From Streptomyces katrae (GTDB lineage: Bacteria; Actinomycetota; Actinomycetes; Streptomycetales; Streptomycetaceae): 64,000 bases of DNA. The DNA is taken from assembly GCF_002028425.1 (NCBI RefSeq), contig NZ_CP020042.1, forward strand, positions 4,749,560-4,813,559. Reading direction: 5' to 3'. This document shows positions 53,558 to 62,577 of the stretch, piece after piece. How positions within the stretch are numbered: the stretch's first letter is position 1; the number at the start of each line of letters is the position of its first letter. A program made the position numbers and the translations under genes. The notes below the pieces were generated by a model. The model searched no databases, was not told the origin of the DNA, and was given only the letters and a program-made list of their open reading frames with translations.

Positions 53558-54835
53558 ATGGACGTCATCTCCGTCATCCGGACCAAGCGGGACCGCGGTG
53601 AGCTGAGCCCCGAGCAGATCGACTGGGTCATCGACGCCTACACCCGCGGGATCGTCGCCGACGAGCAGATGTCCGCGCTCGCCATGGCCATCCTCCTCAA
53701 CGGCATGAACCGGGCCGAGATCGCCCGCTGGACCGCCGCGATGATCGCCTCCGGCGAGCGGATGAACTTCGACTCCCTCTCCCGCCCCACCGCCGACAAG
53801 CACTCCACCGGCGGCGTCGGCGACAAGATCACCCTCCCGCTCGCCCCGCTCGTCGCCGCCTGCGGCGCGGCCGTCCCGCAGCTGTCGGGCCGCGGCCTCG
53901 GCCACACCGGTGGCACCCTCGACAAGCTGGAGTCCATCCCCGGCTGGCGCGCGCTGCTCTCCAACGAGGAGATGCTGAACGTCCTCGACACCACCGGCGC
54001 CGTCATCTGCGCGGCCGGCGACGGCCTGGCCCCCGCCGACAAGAAGCTCTACGCCCTGCGCGACGTCACCGGCACCGTCGAGGCCATCCCCCTGATCGCC
54101 TCCTCGATCATGTCGAAGAAGATCGCCGAGGGCACCGGCTCCCTCGTCCTGGACGTCAAGGTCGGCTCCGGCGCCTTCATGAAGAACATCGAGGACGCCC
54201 GCGAGCTCGCCTCCACGATGGTGGCCCTGGGCACCGACAGCGGCGTCAAGACGATCGCCCTGCTCACCGACATGTCGACCCCGCTCGGCCTCACCGCCGG
54301 CAACGCCCTCGAGGTCCGCGAGTCCGTCGAGGTCCTGGCCGGCGGCGGCCCCGCCGACGTGGTCGAGCTGACCATCGCCCTCGCCCAGGAGATGCTCACG
54401 GCCGCCGGCATCAAGGACGCCGACCCGGCGAAGGCCCTCGCCGACGGCTCCGCCATGGACGTGTGGCGCCGGGTGATCTCCGCCCAGGGCGGCGACCCGG
54501 ACGCGGCCCTGCCGGTCGCCCGCGAGCAGCACGTGGTCACCGCGTCCGCGTCGGGCGTCCTGACCCGCCTCGACGCGTACGCGGTCGGCGTGGGCGCCTG
54601 GCGCCTGGGCGCGGGGCGCGCCCGCAAGGAGGACCCGGTGCAGGCGGGCGCGGGCATCGAGCTGCACGCCAAGCCCGGCGACACCGTCACCGCCGGCCAG
54701 CCGCTGATGACCCTGCACACGGACACCCCGGAGAAGTTCGACTACGCCCTGGCCTCGCTGGAGGGCAGCTACGACGTCGCCCCGGCCGGCACGGAGTTCA
54801 CCGCCACGCCGATCGTCCTGGACCGCATCGCCTGA
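53558..54835 (+). CDS. deoA: Thymidine phosphorylase (pyrimidine-nucleoside phosphorylase)
   Basis: A 425-residue enzyme that splits thymidine (and uridine in the broader type) with phosphate, giving the base and deoxyribose-1-phosphate. DKHSTGGVGDKITLPLAPL, SGRGLGHTGGTLDKLES and VGSGAFMK show the phosphate and nucleoside sites. The ATG at 53558 follows GAAGGAAG; the frame is open further upstream but that part holds the operator. A terminator separates it from cdd, so it has its own promoter. Confidence 0.95.
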   Translation: MDVISVIRTKRDRGELSPEQIDWVIDAYTRGIVADEQMSALAMAILLNGMNRAEIARWTAAMIASGERMNFDSLSRPTADKHSTGGVGDKITLPLAPLVAACGAAVPQLSGRGLGHTGGTLDKLESIPGWRALLSNEEMLNVLDTTGAVICAAGDGLAPADKKLYALRDVTGTVEAIPLIASSIMSKKIAEGTGSLVLDVKVGSGAFMKNIEDARELASTMVALGTDSGVKTIALLTDMSTPLGLTAGNALEVRESVEVLAGGGPADVVELTIALAQEMLTAAGIKDADPAKALADGSAMDVWRRVISAQGGDPDAALPVAREQHVVTASASGVLTRLDAYAVGVGAWRLGAGRARKEDPVQAGAGIELHAKPGDTVTAGQPLMTLHTDTPEKFDYALASLEGSYDVAPAGTEFTATPIVLDRIA

Positions 54836-54856
54836 CCTGCGGCTTCCCTTTCGGGT

Positions 54857-54890
54857 GAACGGGACCGGTGGACCCCTGCCGGTCCCGTTC
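54857..54890 (+). terminator. Terminator after deoA
   Basis: GAACGGGACCGG (54857-54868) pairs with CCGGTCCCGTTC (54879-54890), a perfect 12-bp stem. Confidence 0.88.
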
Positions 54891-54929
54891 GGCATGCTGG
54901 GATCGGTGCCGAACCGATAGGAGCACACC

Positions 54930-55520
54930 ATGAGCGCACTCGCAGTCGAGCACCAGCCCCCGAGCGGTGACGACTGGGACTCGGTGGTCCGCCTCTGGGA
55001 GGGGATGGACGTGCCGAAGGGCTGCAAGGTGGAGATCATCGAGGGGATCGTCACCGTGGCACCACCACCCGTCAACGACCACAACCTGATCGCGGTAGCG
55101 GTACAGCGCCGCCTGTACACCGTGATCCCCGAAGACTGGGAGGTCTTCCAGACCCTCAACCTGGCTGTCCCGAGCCGCAGCGGCCTCTACATCCCGGACC
55201 TCGTGATCCTGCCGAGGTCAGAGGTCCCGAACGGGGAGAATTTCGTTGCTGCGGCCGCGGCCGAGCTCGCGGTGGAGATCACCTCCAGGTCCAATGCCGT
55301 CAACGACCGCGTCGCCAAACTGAAGGGCTATGCCGCCGCCGGCGTGCCGCTTTACCTCCTCATCGACCCGCACGCGACCGGCAGCCCCACGATCCACCTC
55401 TACGGTGAACCCAGCGACGGCAAGTACCGCGTCCTCCACGCGGGCAAGTTCGGTGAGGCCGTCCATCTCCCCGATCCGTTCGACCTCACCCTCGACACCT
55501 TCAGCTTCCCCCGCCCGTAG
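54930..55520 (+). CDS. Uma2-family (DUF820) protein, second copy
   Basis: A 196-residue protein of the same PD-(D/E)xK-like family as the one at 28.5 kb, but distinct in sequence. VEIIEGIVTVAPPPVNDHN, YIPDLVILPR, LAVEITSRSNAVNDRVAKLK and GVPLYLLIDPHA are the family blocks, with the D...ExxS...K residues present. ATG 54930 follows a GGAG at 54920-54923. It is monocistronic. Function unknown. Confidence 0.9.
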   Translation: MSALAVEHQPPSGDDWDSVVRLWEGMDVPKGCKVEIIEGIVTVAPPPVNDHNLIAVAVQRRLYTVIPEDWEVFQTLNLAVPSRSGLYIPDLVILPRSEVPNGENFVAAAAAELAVEITSRSNAVNDRVAKLKGYAAAGVPLYLLIDPHATGSPTIHLYGEPSDGKYRVLHAGKFGEAVHLPDPFDLTLDTFSFPRP

Positions 55521-55571
55521 CCGGTCACGGCCTACCGATGAGTTCCGGCGCGGGCAGTGGTCAACCCTTGC

Positions 55572-55916
55572 GTGACGATCACCGAGGAGATGCCCCTGCC
55601 CGGGCCCACGCTGCGAGCCGAAGACGTTCCGGCCTTGTGCCAGGCACTCGTGGCCCGCTACCGCCGGGGCGTGCGAGAGGTCCGATGTGACCTCAGCCTG
55701 CTCACCCTCCCGGACCTGCCCACCCTCGAAGCGCTCGCGCGCATGGCGCTGACCGCGCGCCGCCAGGGCGGCAGCCTTCGGCTCACCGGCGCGACCCCCG
55801 CCCTCCGGGCCCTACTGGACCTCGTAGGCCTCGTCGAGCTCCTCGGGCAGCCCGAACAGCGGGAACCACCGGGCGGTGTCCAGGAAGGCGTTCAGCCCGA
55901 CGATGCGGCCCTCTGA
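55572..55916 (+). CDS. STAS-domain protein
   Basis: A 114-residue protein that resembles an anti-sigma-factor-antagonist-like STAS domain ([57 protein letters not shown]). The phosphorylatable Ser/Thr of SpoIIAA is not obvious at the expected place. The start is taken at the GTG 55572. The last 105 bases overlap the convergent SigG-like gene, so its C-terminal tail (about 85-114) is read from the other gene's antisense and may not matter. It may act on, or be coexpressed against, that sigma factor. Confidence 0.78.
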   Translation: MTITEEMPLPGPTLRAEDVPALCQALVARYRRGVREVRCDLSLLTLPDLPTLEALARMALTARRQGGSLRLTGATPALRALLDLVGLVELLGQPEQREPPGGVQEGVQPDDAAL

Positions 55917-56816
55917 CACCTCCAGCACCTGCAGCGCCCACGGCACGTGCCCCGGCCGGCCGTCCTCGCGCGGACGGTACTGGCCGAAGGCCGGCAGCCC
56001 GTTCGCCGTGGTCGGTATCAGGCGCGAGCCCTTGCACCCGATGCCCTGGTTCAGATGCCATGCCGCGATGTCCTGCGGCCCCTGGAGCCACAGGTCGAAC
56101 GGCGGCATCGACAGCACCGCGTCCTCGTGCAGCAGGGCGGTCAGCCGCGTGATGTCGTAGGCCTCGAAGGCGGACAGGTACTGCTCCAGCAGCTTCGCCT
56201 GGTCCGCGTCCAGCGGGTCCGCCGGATCGCTCGGCCGCAGCGCCTGCCCCGCCAGGGTGGCCCGGGCCCGCTGGAGCGCGCTGTTGACCGAGGCCACCGT
56301 CGTCTCCAGCAGCTGCGCGACCTCGTCCGCCTTCCAGGCCAGCACCTCCCGCAGGATCAGCACCGCCCGCTGCTTCGCCGGCAGGTGCTGGAGCGCCGCC
56401 ACGAACGCCAGCCGCACCGACTCCTTCGCCAGCGCCATCTCGGCCGGGTCGGCGGTCTGCGGCAGCACCCGCCCGTCCGGCACCGGCTCCAGCCAGGTCA
56501 CCTCGGGCCGCTCGTTCAGCACGGCGGACGCCTGGTGCTGCGGGGCGGTGAGGTCCATCGGCCGCGCCCGCTTGTTCCCCGCGTTCAGCAGGTCCAGGCA
56601 GACGTTCGTGGCGATCCGGTACAGCCACGACCGCAGCGAGGAGCGGCCCTCGAACTTCCCGTACGCCCGCCAGGCGCGGACGTACGTGTCCTGCACCGCG
56701 TCCTCGGCGTCGAAGGCCGAGCCGAGCATCCGGTAGCAGTACCCGGTCAGCTCGACGCGGTAGCGCTCCATCGCCGCGTCGAGCTCCGGGGAGGTGGTGG
56801 TCGCGAGGTCGCTCAT
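55812..56816 (-). CDS. SigG-like ECF sigma factor with C-terminal SnoaL-like domain
   Basis: A 334-residue sigma factor. Region 2 ([55 protein letters not shown]) and region 4 ([38 protein letters not shown]) occupy the first 200 residues. A NTF2/SnoaL-like domain ([40 protein letters not shown]) follows, which in this ECF group stands in for a separate anti-sigma control. ATG 56816. No anti-sigma gene is adjacent; the STAS gene is convergent. Confidence 0.92.
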   Translation of the reverse strand: MSDLATTTSPELDAAMERYRVELTGYCYRMLGSAFDAEDAVQDTYVRAWRAYGKFEGRSSLRSWLYRIATNVCLDLLNAGNKRARPMDLTAPQHQASAVLNERPEVTWLEPVPDGRVLPQTADPAEMALAKESVRLAFVAALQHLPAKQRAVLILREVLAWKADEVAQLLETTVASVNSALQRARATLAGQALRPSDPADPLDADQAKLLEQYLSAFEAYDITRLTALLHEDAVLSMPPFDLWLQGPQDIAAWHLNQGIGCKGSRLIPTTANGLPAFGQYRPREDGRPGHVPWALQVLEVSEGRIVGLNAFLDTARWFPLFGLPEELDEAYEVQ

Positions 56817-56901
56817 GGCTGCCGTCCCCCAGGGTGTCGTCCGTCACTCCGGAAACTACCCGAGGGGTCTGACAACGGCAGCCGCAGCGCCGCGCCGTAC
56901 G

Positions 56902-57627
56902 TCAGGTGCCGGGCTTGCGCCCGTACACGAACACGTCCTCGCCGTTGGTCAGCATGTTCCAGTACGCCTTGGCGTCGGCCGTCGTCATGTTCACGCAGCC
57001 GCCCGAACCCGGCGGGTTCCACATGCTCTTCTCCACCGAGTGGAAGGCGATGCCCCCGTCGAAGAACTGCGCGTACGGCATCGCCACGTTGTAGATCGTC
57101 GACCAGTGGTTGATGCTGCGGTAGTAGATCTTCTTCAGCCCGGTCCGCGTCGGGGTCTCCGCCTTGCCCGTGCGCACCGGAACCGGCCCGTACTTCAGCG
57201 TCGCCCCGTCCTGGATCCAGCTCAGCTGCCGCGTCAGGTCGACGCAGGCGATCCGCCCCAGGTTGGTGGGGCACTTCCCCTCGGCGTTCGGGTTCTTCCC
57301 GGCCGCCCGCTGCGCCAGCATGGTGCTCATCGTCTGCCAGGTCAGCGGCCCCGCGTACCCCATCGTCGGGGTGATCCCGTGGGTGGCCTGGAAGGACTGG
57401 ATGGCGGCGCAGTCGGCCGCCGACTGCACCCCGTCCACCGGCCGCCCGAGGAACTGCTCCACCTGCCGCTGGTACGGCCCCGTGGTCACGTTGCACGAGG
57501 CGGCCGCTTCCGCGGCCTGCGCCGCACCGCCCCCCGCGACCACCAGCGGCGCCGCCAGCGCCAGCGCCCCGCCGAACACCACCGCGGCCCGCCGGCCCGC
57601 GCGCACGCCTACGCGTATCCCCGCCAT
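56902..57627 (-). CDS. L,D-transpeptidase-family exported protein (variant catalytic motif)
   Basis: A 241-residue secreted protein. A signal peptide runs to about residue 38 (GGGAAQAA). A peptidoglycan-binding-like region contains SFQATHGITPTMGYAGPLTW, then a YkuD domain with IAFHSVEKSMWN and the catalytic Cys in PPGSGGCVNM. The family motif is S/T-H-G-C; here the second position is Gly (SGGC), read directly from the DNA. ATG 57627. It lies 85 bases downstream of the sigma factor gene's start region but is not coupled. Probably a wall cross-linking enzyme or a variant of it. Confidence 0.88.
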   Translation of the reverse strand: MAGIRVGVRAGRRAAVVFGGALALAAPLVVAGGGAAQAAEAAASCNVTTGPYQRQVEQFLGRPVDGVQSAADCAAIQSFQATHGITPTMGYAGPLTWQTMSTMLAQRAAGKNPNAEGKCPTNLGRIACVDLTRQLSWIQDGATLKYGPVPVRTGKAETPTRTGLKKIYYRSINHWSTIYNVAMPYAQFFDGGIAFHSVEKSMWNPPGSGGCVNMTTADAKAYWNMLTNGEDVFVYGRKPGT

Positions 57628-57720
57628 CGATCCCTCCCCTGCCGCGCCCGCACCCTGGGGACGCCGGTGCCCACCACGCTAGAGCGCGGCGGGCACGGCG
57701 GATAGGACTCCGACGGAACT

Positions 57721-58998
57721 TCAGCGAGCGGCCGCCGCCGTGGCCGGCATCCGGCGTTCGGCGCGGGCCGCGCGGGACCCGTACAGGGTGATCGAGACGA
57801 CGCCCAGCACCGCCAGCAGCGCGATCCCGACCGTCGCCGCCCACCCCGAGGCGTGGTACGCCAGCGCGCCCAGGGTGCCGCCCGCGCTGGAGCCCAGGTA
57901 GTACGCGGACTGGTACAGCGCCGAGGCCTGCGCCCGGCCGGTCTTCGCCGTCCGGCTCACCGCCGCCGAGGCCACCGCGTGCCCGGCGAAGAACCCGGCG
58001 GTGATCAGCACCAGCCCCGGCAGGATCAGCCACAGCGAGTCGGCGAGCGACAGCAGCAGCCCCAGCGCGGTCGTGGTCACCGCCAGGTACAGCGCACCGC
58101 GCCGCCCGGTCCGCGCCACCAGCTGCCCGGCCGCCGCCGAGGAGGCCGTACCCACCAGGTAGATCAGGAAGATCGAGCCGACCAGGCCCTGGCCCAGCGA
58201 GAACGGCGCCTCCACCAGCCGGTAGCCGATGACCGTGTACACCGCCCCGAAGACCGTCATGAACAGCGCGCCGATCCCGTACAGCCGCAGCAGCAGCGGG
58301 TCCCGCAGGTGCCCGGCGACCGTACGGCCCACCGCGCGCGGGTTCAGCGAGGCCGGCCGGAAGAACCGCGCCCGGGGCAGCAGCACCAGGAAGGCCACCG
58401 CGCAGACCAGCGCCATCACGCCGACGGCGAGCAGCCCGCCCCGCCACCCCCACAGCTGGGCGCCCCAGCCGGTGACGATGCGGCCGCTCATGCCGCCGAT
58501 GGAATTGCCGGCCACGAACAGGCCGATCGCCCCGACCAGCTCCTTGGGCCGGACCTCCTCCGCCAGGTACGCCATCGCGGAGGCGGGGATGCCGGCGATC
58601 GCCGCACCCTGCACCGCGCGCAGCGCCACCAGCCACTCCAGGCCCGGCGCGAACGGCACCAGCAGGCCGATGCCGACGGCCACCACCATCGAGCAGGTCA
58701 TCATCCGGGTCCGCCCGAACCGCTCGGACAGCGCGCTCAGCGGCAGCACGAACAGGGCGAGCGCCCCGGTGGCCGCGGAGACCGTCCAGCTGGCCTGACC
58801 GGCCGTCACGCCGAAGCCGGCGGAGACCGCCGGGAGCAGGGCCTGGGTGGAGTAGAGGAGGGCGAAGGTCGCCAGTCCGGCGGCGAAGAGCGCGAGGCTC
58901 ATCCGGCGGTAGCCGGGGCGGCCGGGGGAGAGGGGCTCGGGGGACGACGCGGTGGAGGCACCCGGGATGACGAGTGCCCCGGTATGAGCGGGAGGCAT
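57721..58998 (-). CDS. MFS transporter (YnfM-like)
   Basis: A 425-residue major facilitator with about twelve helices. The family loop SALSERFGRTRMMTCSMVVA follows helix 2. GIPASAMAYLAEEVRPKELV and LFVAGNSIGGMSGRIVTGWG match inner-membrane YnfM-like drug or arabinose exporters. The ATG at 58998 (MPPAHTGAL) is chosen; earlier in-frame codons run through the shared promoter. It is divergent from a LysR regulator 120 bases away, its likely controller. Confidence 0.9.
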   Translation of the reverse strand: MPPAHTGALVIPGASTASSPEPLSPGRPGYRRMSLALFAAGLATFALLYSTQALLPAVSAGFGVTAGQASWTVSAATGALALFVLPLSALSERFGRTRMMTCSMVVAVGIGLLVPFAPGLEWLVALRAVQGAAIAGIPASAMAYLAEEVRPKELVGAIGLFVAGNSIGGMSGRIVTGWGAQLWGWRGGLLAVGVMALVCAVAFLVLLPRARFFRPASLNPRAVGRTVAGHLRDPLLLRLYGIGALFMTVFGAVYTVIGYRLVEAPFSLGQGLVGSIFLIYLVGTASSAAAGQLVARTGRRGALYLAVTTTALGLLLSLADSLWLILPGLVLITAGFFAGHAVASAAVSRTAKTGRAQASALYQSAYYLGSSAGGTLGALAYHASGWAATVGIALLAVLGVVSITLYGSRAARAERRMPATAAAAR

Positions 58999-59118
58999 GC
59001 AACGACCGTAAGCCCACCCTTCTTCATGCGTCCAATGCACAAACGGGCCATAATCAATCCACCCACGCATCAGCACAGCTCATGGCTTCGGATATCAATG
59101 AACCGTTACGAAGAAGAC

Positions 59119-60036
59119 ATGGCCGTGACACAAGGGCTGGCCCCGCGCCTCGCCCAGTTCGTCGCGGTCGCCCAGCACGAGCACGTCACCCGCGCCGCCC
59201 AGGAGCTGGGCGTGCCGCAGTCCACCCTCTCCCGGGCGATGGTCCGCCTCGAACAGGACCTGGGCGTCTCGCTGTTCGCCCGCAAGGGCCGCACCGTCGC
59301 CCTCACCACGGCCGGCCGCACCTTCCTCGCCTCCGCCGAAGAAGCCCTCGCGGGAATCGCCCGCGCCGCCGGCTCCGTGCAGCAGGACGCCGACCCCGGC
59401 TTCGGGAAGGTCGCCTTCGGCTTCCTGCACACCCTGGGCCCCGAGACCGTACCCGGCCTGATCCGCGCCTTCCGCGCCGACCACCCCCGGGTCCGCTTCG
59501 CCCTCGTCCAGAACTACGGCGAGGCCATGCTGGAGAAGCTGCGCGCCGGAGAGCTCGACCTCTGCCTGACCTCGCCCGTCCCCGACGCCCCCGACCTGGT
59601 CGCCCGCCGGCTGGACGAGCAGCGGCTGCGCCTGGTGGTCCCGGACGACCACCGCCTGGCGGGCCGCAAGCGCATCCGCCTCGCCGAGGCCGCCGAGGAA
59701 ACGTTCGTCACCCTGGAACCCGGCTACGGCCTGCGGCGCATCACCGACAACCTGTGCGCGGAGGCGGGGTTCACCCCGAAGGTGGCCTTCGAGGGCGAGG
59801 AGGCCGAAACCCTGCGCGGCCTCGTCGCGGCGGGTCTGGGCGTGGCCCTGCTCCCCCCGCCCCTGGTCCCGCGCCCGGGCGTGGTCGAGCTGACGGTCAC
59901 GGCACCGCGCGCGGTCCGCGAGATCGGCGTGGCCTGGCTGGACGGCCACCCGGACACCCCGCCGGTGGCCGCGTTCAAGCGCTTCCTCCTCTCCCGCCGC
60001 GGCCGCCTCATCCCGGAACTGGAACCCCCGGCCTAG
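59119..60036 (+). CDS. LysR-family transcriptional regulator
   Basis: A 305-residue LysR regulator. The N-terminal HTH is LAQFVAVAQHEHVTRAAQEL then VPQSTLSRAMVRLEQDLGVS (residues 9-50) and the ligand-binding domain follows (LRLVVPDDHRLAGRKRIRLA, LVAAGLGVALLPPPLVP). ATG 59119 (MAVTQGLAPRL) is chosen; an ATG at 59098 adds seven residues. The 3' end overlaps the convergent LuxR-type gene in a shared CTAG. It probably controls the divergent MFS gene. Confidence 0.92.
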   Translation: MAVTQGLAPRLAQFVAVAQHEHVTRAAQELGVPQSTLSRAMVRLEQDLGVSLFARKGRTVALTTAGRTFLASAEEALAGIARAAGSVQQDADPGFGKVAFGFLHTLGPETVPGLIRAFRADHPRVRFALVQNYGEAMLEKLRAGELDLCLTSPVPDAPDLVARRLDEQRLRLVVPDDHRLAGRKRIRLAEAAEETFVTLEPGYGLRRITDNLCAEAGFTPKVAFEGEEAETLRGLVAAGLGVALLPPPLVPRPGVVELTVTAPRAVREIGVAWLDGHPDTPPVAAFKRFLLSRRGRLIPELEPPA

Positions 60037-61100
60037 CCGGCCCCGCCCCTGCCCCCGTCGCCGCCCCCGCCGCCCTCCCCGTCCGTCTCGGGGCACGACG
60101 AGGCTGCCGCCGCCGACAGTAAGTAGCCCGCCTGGAAGCGTGACTTGGCGCCCACCGCGCGCATGATCTCCGCGATGTGCCGCTGGCAGGTGCGTTCCGA
60201 CATGCCCAGGCGGCGGGCGATGACCTTGTCCTCCAGGCCCTCCGACAGCAGCCGTACGATCATCTGGCGGAGCTCGTCCGAGAGGGACCTGGCGGCTTCC
60301 GGGCTCACCGTCGTCGGGAAGGGGCGGGCGCCCAGCCAGGAGCGTTCGAAGGCAGCCGTCATGAAGTGGACGACGCTCGGCTCGCGGACCACCAGTGCCG
60401 CGCCCTGCCGGTCCGGGACCGACATCAGGCCGGTGTGGGCGTCGAAGATCAGCATTCGCATCAGCCCGTCGCCCAGGGTCCGCACCTGCGCCCCCAGCGC
60501 CGTCACCCGTTCCACGTACGCCGCCGTCGGCCGTGAGTAACGTGCCGTGTGCTGGTAGATCGTCCGCATCCGGACCCCGCGCGCCAGCAGCGACTCGTCC
60601 CGGCCGACCGCCTCCTCCAGGGTCTCCTGGGGGCGGCCGCCGCCCGGCTGGGAGGTCAGCAGCTCCTGCTCGCAGCCCGCCACCAGCTCGGCGATCAGCC
60701 CCCGCACCGCCCCCAGGTCGGTGACCAGCTCCAGGTTGCCCGCCCCGCCGTCGTCGCGGTGCGCGGTGCCCGCCTCGTACGCCGGCACCAGCGCCTCCAG
60801 CCGCCCGCGCAGCCGGTCCATCTCGTCGTGGGTCTCCCGTACGAGCAGGGCCAGCGGGGCCAGCGCCCGGGCGGCCGCCGCGCGGGGCGCGACCGCCGTC
60901 CAGCGTTCCGGGCCGTCGCCGGGGGCGCGCTGGAGCAGGTGGGCGGCGGCCAGTTCCTTGACGGCGGCGCCCGCCCGGGCGCCCAGGGCGGTGGTGGCCT
61001 CGGCGGGGGTGAAGGCGTACCGCTCCGCGGCGAAGGCGTACAGACGCCGGGCGGCGGGGCTCAGATCGGATCCATCGGCTCCGTCGGCATCGACTGGCAT
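60033..61100 (-). CDS. LuxR-type transcriptional regulator with TrmB-like N-terminal region
   Basis: A 355-residue regulator with a C-terminal LuxR HTH (MIVRLLSEGLEDKVIARRLG, MSERTCQRHIAEIMRAVGAK; about 280-335). The N-terminal part looks like the TrmB-like winged helix plus phospholipase-D-like sensor found in many streptomycete regulators (LYAFAAERYAFTPAEATTAL; LIAELVAGCEQELLTSQPGG). It ends in a Gly tail. The ATG at 61100 lies inside a GGCATATGCC palindrome that recurs 90 bases upstream, suggesting autoregulation. Confidence 0.88.
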   Translation of the reverse strand: MPVDADGADGSDLSPAARRLYAFAAERYAFTPAEATTALGARAGAAVKELAAAHLLQRAPGDGPERWTAVAPRAAAARALAPLALLVRETHDEMDRLRGRLEALVPAYEAGTAHRDDGGAGNLELVTDLGAVRGLIAELVAGCEQELLTSQPGGGRPQETLEEAVGRDESLLARGVRMRTIYQHTARYSRPTAAYVERVTALGAQVRTLGDGLMRMLIFDAHTGLMSVPDRQGAALVVREPSVVHFMTAAFERSWLGARPFPTTVSPEAARSLSDELRQMIVRLLSEGLEDKVIARRLGMSERTCQRHIAEIMRAVGAKSRFQAGYLLSAAAASSCPETDGEGGGGGDGGRGGAG

Positions 61101-61195
61101 ATGCCTATTCGTCCCTGACTGTCACCTTTTATAAACCCCTCGGGTTCCCGCAAGGCGACAAGTCGACTCCGGTATCCGTGCACCCGGCATATGCC
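61096..61195. promoter_or_regulatory. Two GGCATATGCC palindromes upstream of the LuxR-type gene
   Basis: Perfect 10-bp palindromes at 61096-61105 (covering the LuxR-type gene's start codon) and at 61186-61195, 90 bp apart. No other feature is seen in 61106-61336 beyond a short T/A-rich stretch (TTTTATAAA, about 61127). Confidence 0.55.
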
Positions 61196-61336
61196 GAACC
61201 GGCACAGTGGGGATCACGGCGTGCCGGGGGCGGCAACGCCGGATCCATCGGTGCCGTCCGACCGTGAGGGGGCGGAGCGGCAGGCACGGAAGGACGCCGC
61301 GCGCCCGCCCCCGTCCCGCGCACCCGTACCCGGCGG

Positions 61337-61702
61337 CTACTTGGGCTTCGCGTAGTCCCCGAAGCCCGTCCAGTCCAGCGCCACGCACGGCTCGTCGCCG
61401 AGCACCCAGGCGTCGTGCCCCGGCGAGACCTGCATGAAGTCCCCCGGGCCGTAGTCCTCCTCCTGCCCGTCGTCCATGACGACGTGCATCCTGCCGCTCA
61501 CCACGTACCCCGTGTGCGCGGCCTGGCAGCTGTCCGTGCCGGCCAGCGGCTTGATGTGCTCCGACCAGCGCCAGCCCGGTTCGAAGACCGCCCGTCCGAC
61601 GGCACCGCCTTCGGCCTGGACCACGTCCAGCCGGCCCTTGCCGTCCGCGAACGGCCGGGTCTCGTCGGCGCTGTCGAAGCTCCTGCGCACCATTGTGGCC
61701 AT
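61337..61702 (-). CDS. Cupin-domain protein
   Basis: A 121-residue single cupin. HIKPLAGTDSCQAAHTGYV carries the first-motif histidines, and GRMHVVMDDGQEEDYGPGDF and VSPGHDAWVLGDEPCVALDW the second motif. ATG 61702 has GGAGG 9-13 bases upstream. The gene is monocistronic, downstream of the alpha/beta hydrolase with a gap of 69 bases. Metal or ligand unknown; these short cupins often bind a metal without a known reaction. Confidence 0.88.
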   Translation of the reverse strand: MATMVRRSFDSADETRPFADGKGRLDVVQAEGGAVGRAVFEPGWRWSEHIKPLAGTDSCQAAHTGYVVSGRMHVVMDDGQEEDYGPGDFMQVSPGHDAWVLGDEPCVALDWTGFGDYAKPK

Positions 61703-61771
61703 GCTCTGTCGCCTCCCGGAGAGAACGAACCCCGAGTCCACTCCTCACTCTACGCCCGGGCCACCCGCCCC

Positions 61772-62491
61772 TCACCCCCGCAGCGACCGCCCGAACCCCG
61801 AGGCCAGCGGCATCCGCAGGCCCAGCGGCGGGGGAGCCGCCAGCGCGTCCGTCACCGGCCGTGAGTACCGCCCCGAGACCATCGCGCCCAGGACGAAGTC
61901 CACCGCGAGCGCCACCACTTCCGCCCGGTGCTCGCGCAGCCCGTGCCCGTCCGAATGCACCTCGAACCGGCAAGTAGAACGATTCGCCTTCTTCGCCCGC
62001 GCCGCCAGCCGGAAGGAGGACTCCGGGTCACTGCGCGCGTCGTTCGTCCCGTGCACGATCAGCACCTGCCGCCCCGCGAGCTGTTTCACCGGTTCAGGGG
62101 AGCCCTCGTGCACCTCCTGCGGTAACCAAGGGGCCAGTGCCACCACCGAGTTGACGGCCCCGTGCCCCGCCGCCCGCAGTGCCGTCCGGCCCCCGGCCCC
62201 GTAGCCGGCCAGGCAGACCGGCACGTCCCCGTACCGGCGCAGCGCCTCGTCGGCCGCCCACCGTGCGGCCTCCTCCCGCTCCTGCGGGCCGTGCAGCACG
62301 GTGTGCGCCACCAGCCCCTGCTCCCCGCCCGCCCGGGCCAGCGCCCGAGCGAGCGGGCGCAGCGGACCGGGGGCGATCCTGGACGCCCCGGGGAGCAGGA
62401 GGACCACACCACTGACCATCGACTCCGGGCCGTTCGCGCCGGCCGCCCGCCCCAGGCGAGCCCCGCGCGCCGGCGGCGCATGCTGTGCCAT
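61772..62491 (-). CDS. Alpha/beta-hydrolase-fold protein lacking the nucleophile serine
   Basis: A 239-residue dienelactone-hydrolase-like protein. The nucleophile elbow reads LAGYGAGGRTALRAAG, so the Ser of G-x-S-x-G is Gly (codon GGG in the DNA near 62197-62199). The acid residue (LIVHGTNDARSDPES) and the His (VHSDGHGLREH) remain. An internal segment GSPEPVKQLAGRQ and a hydrophobic N-terminal strand (GVVLLLPGA) complete the fold. Probably non-hydrolytic, or uses another nucleophile. ATG 62491 is divergent from ada. Confidence 0.85.
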   Translation of the reverse strand: MAQHAPPARGARLGRAAGANGPESMVSGVVLLLPGASRIAPGPLRPLARALARAGGEQGLVAHTVLHGPQEREEAARWAADEALRRYGDVPVCLAGYGAGGRTALRAAGHGAVNSVVALAPWLPQEVHEGSPEPVKQLAGRQVLIVHGTNDARSDPESSFRLAARAKKANRSTCRFEVHSDGHGLREHRAEVVALAVDFVLGAMVSGRYSRPVTDALAAPPPLGLRMPLASGFGRSLRG

Positions 62492-62577
62492 GGCGGAACA
62501 GTCTCAGACCGGCGGGTGTATGCCACCCGTCCGTACGGTCTCTGTTACATATCGACGCCCGCCGCCGACGGGTTGCT

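Noticed and set aside
57853..60036. LysR gene with a 400-residue N-terminal extension
   Set aside because: The extension is antisense to the MFS gene and its low-complexity sequence lacks any domain; the LysR HTH begins right after the chosen start.
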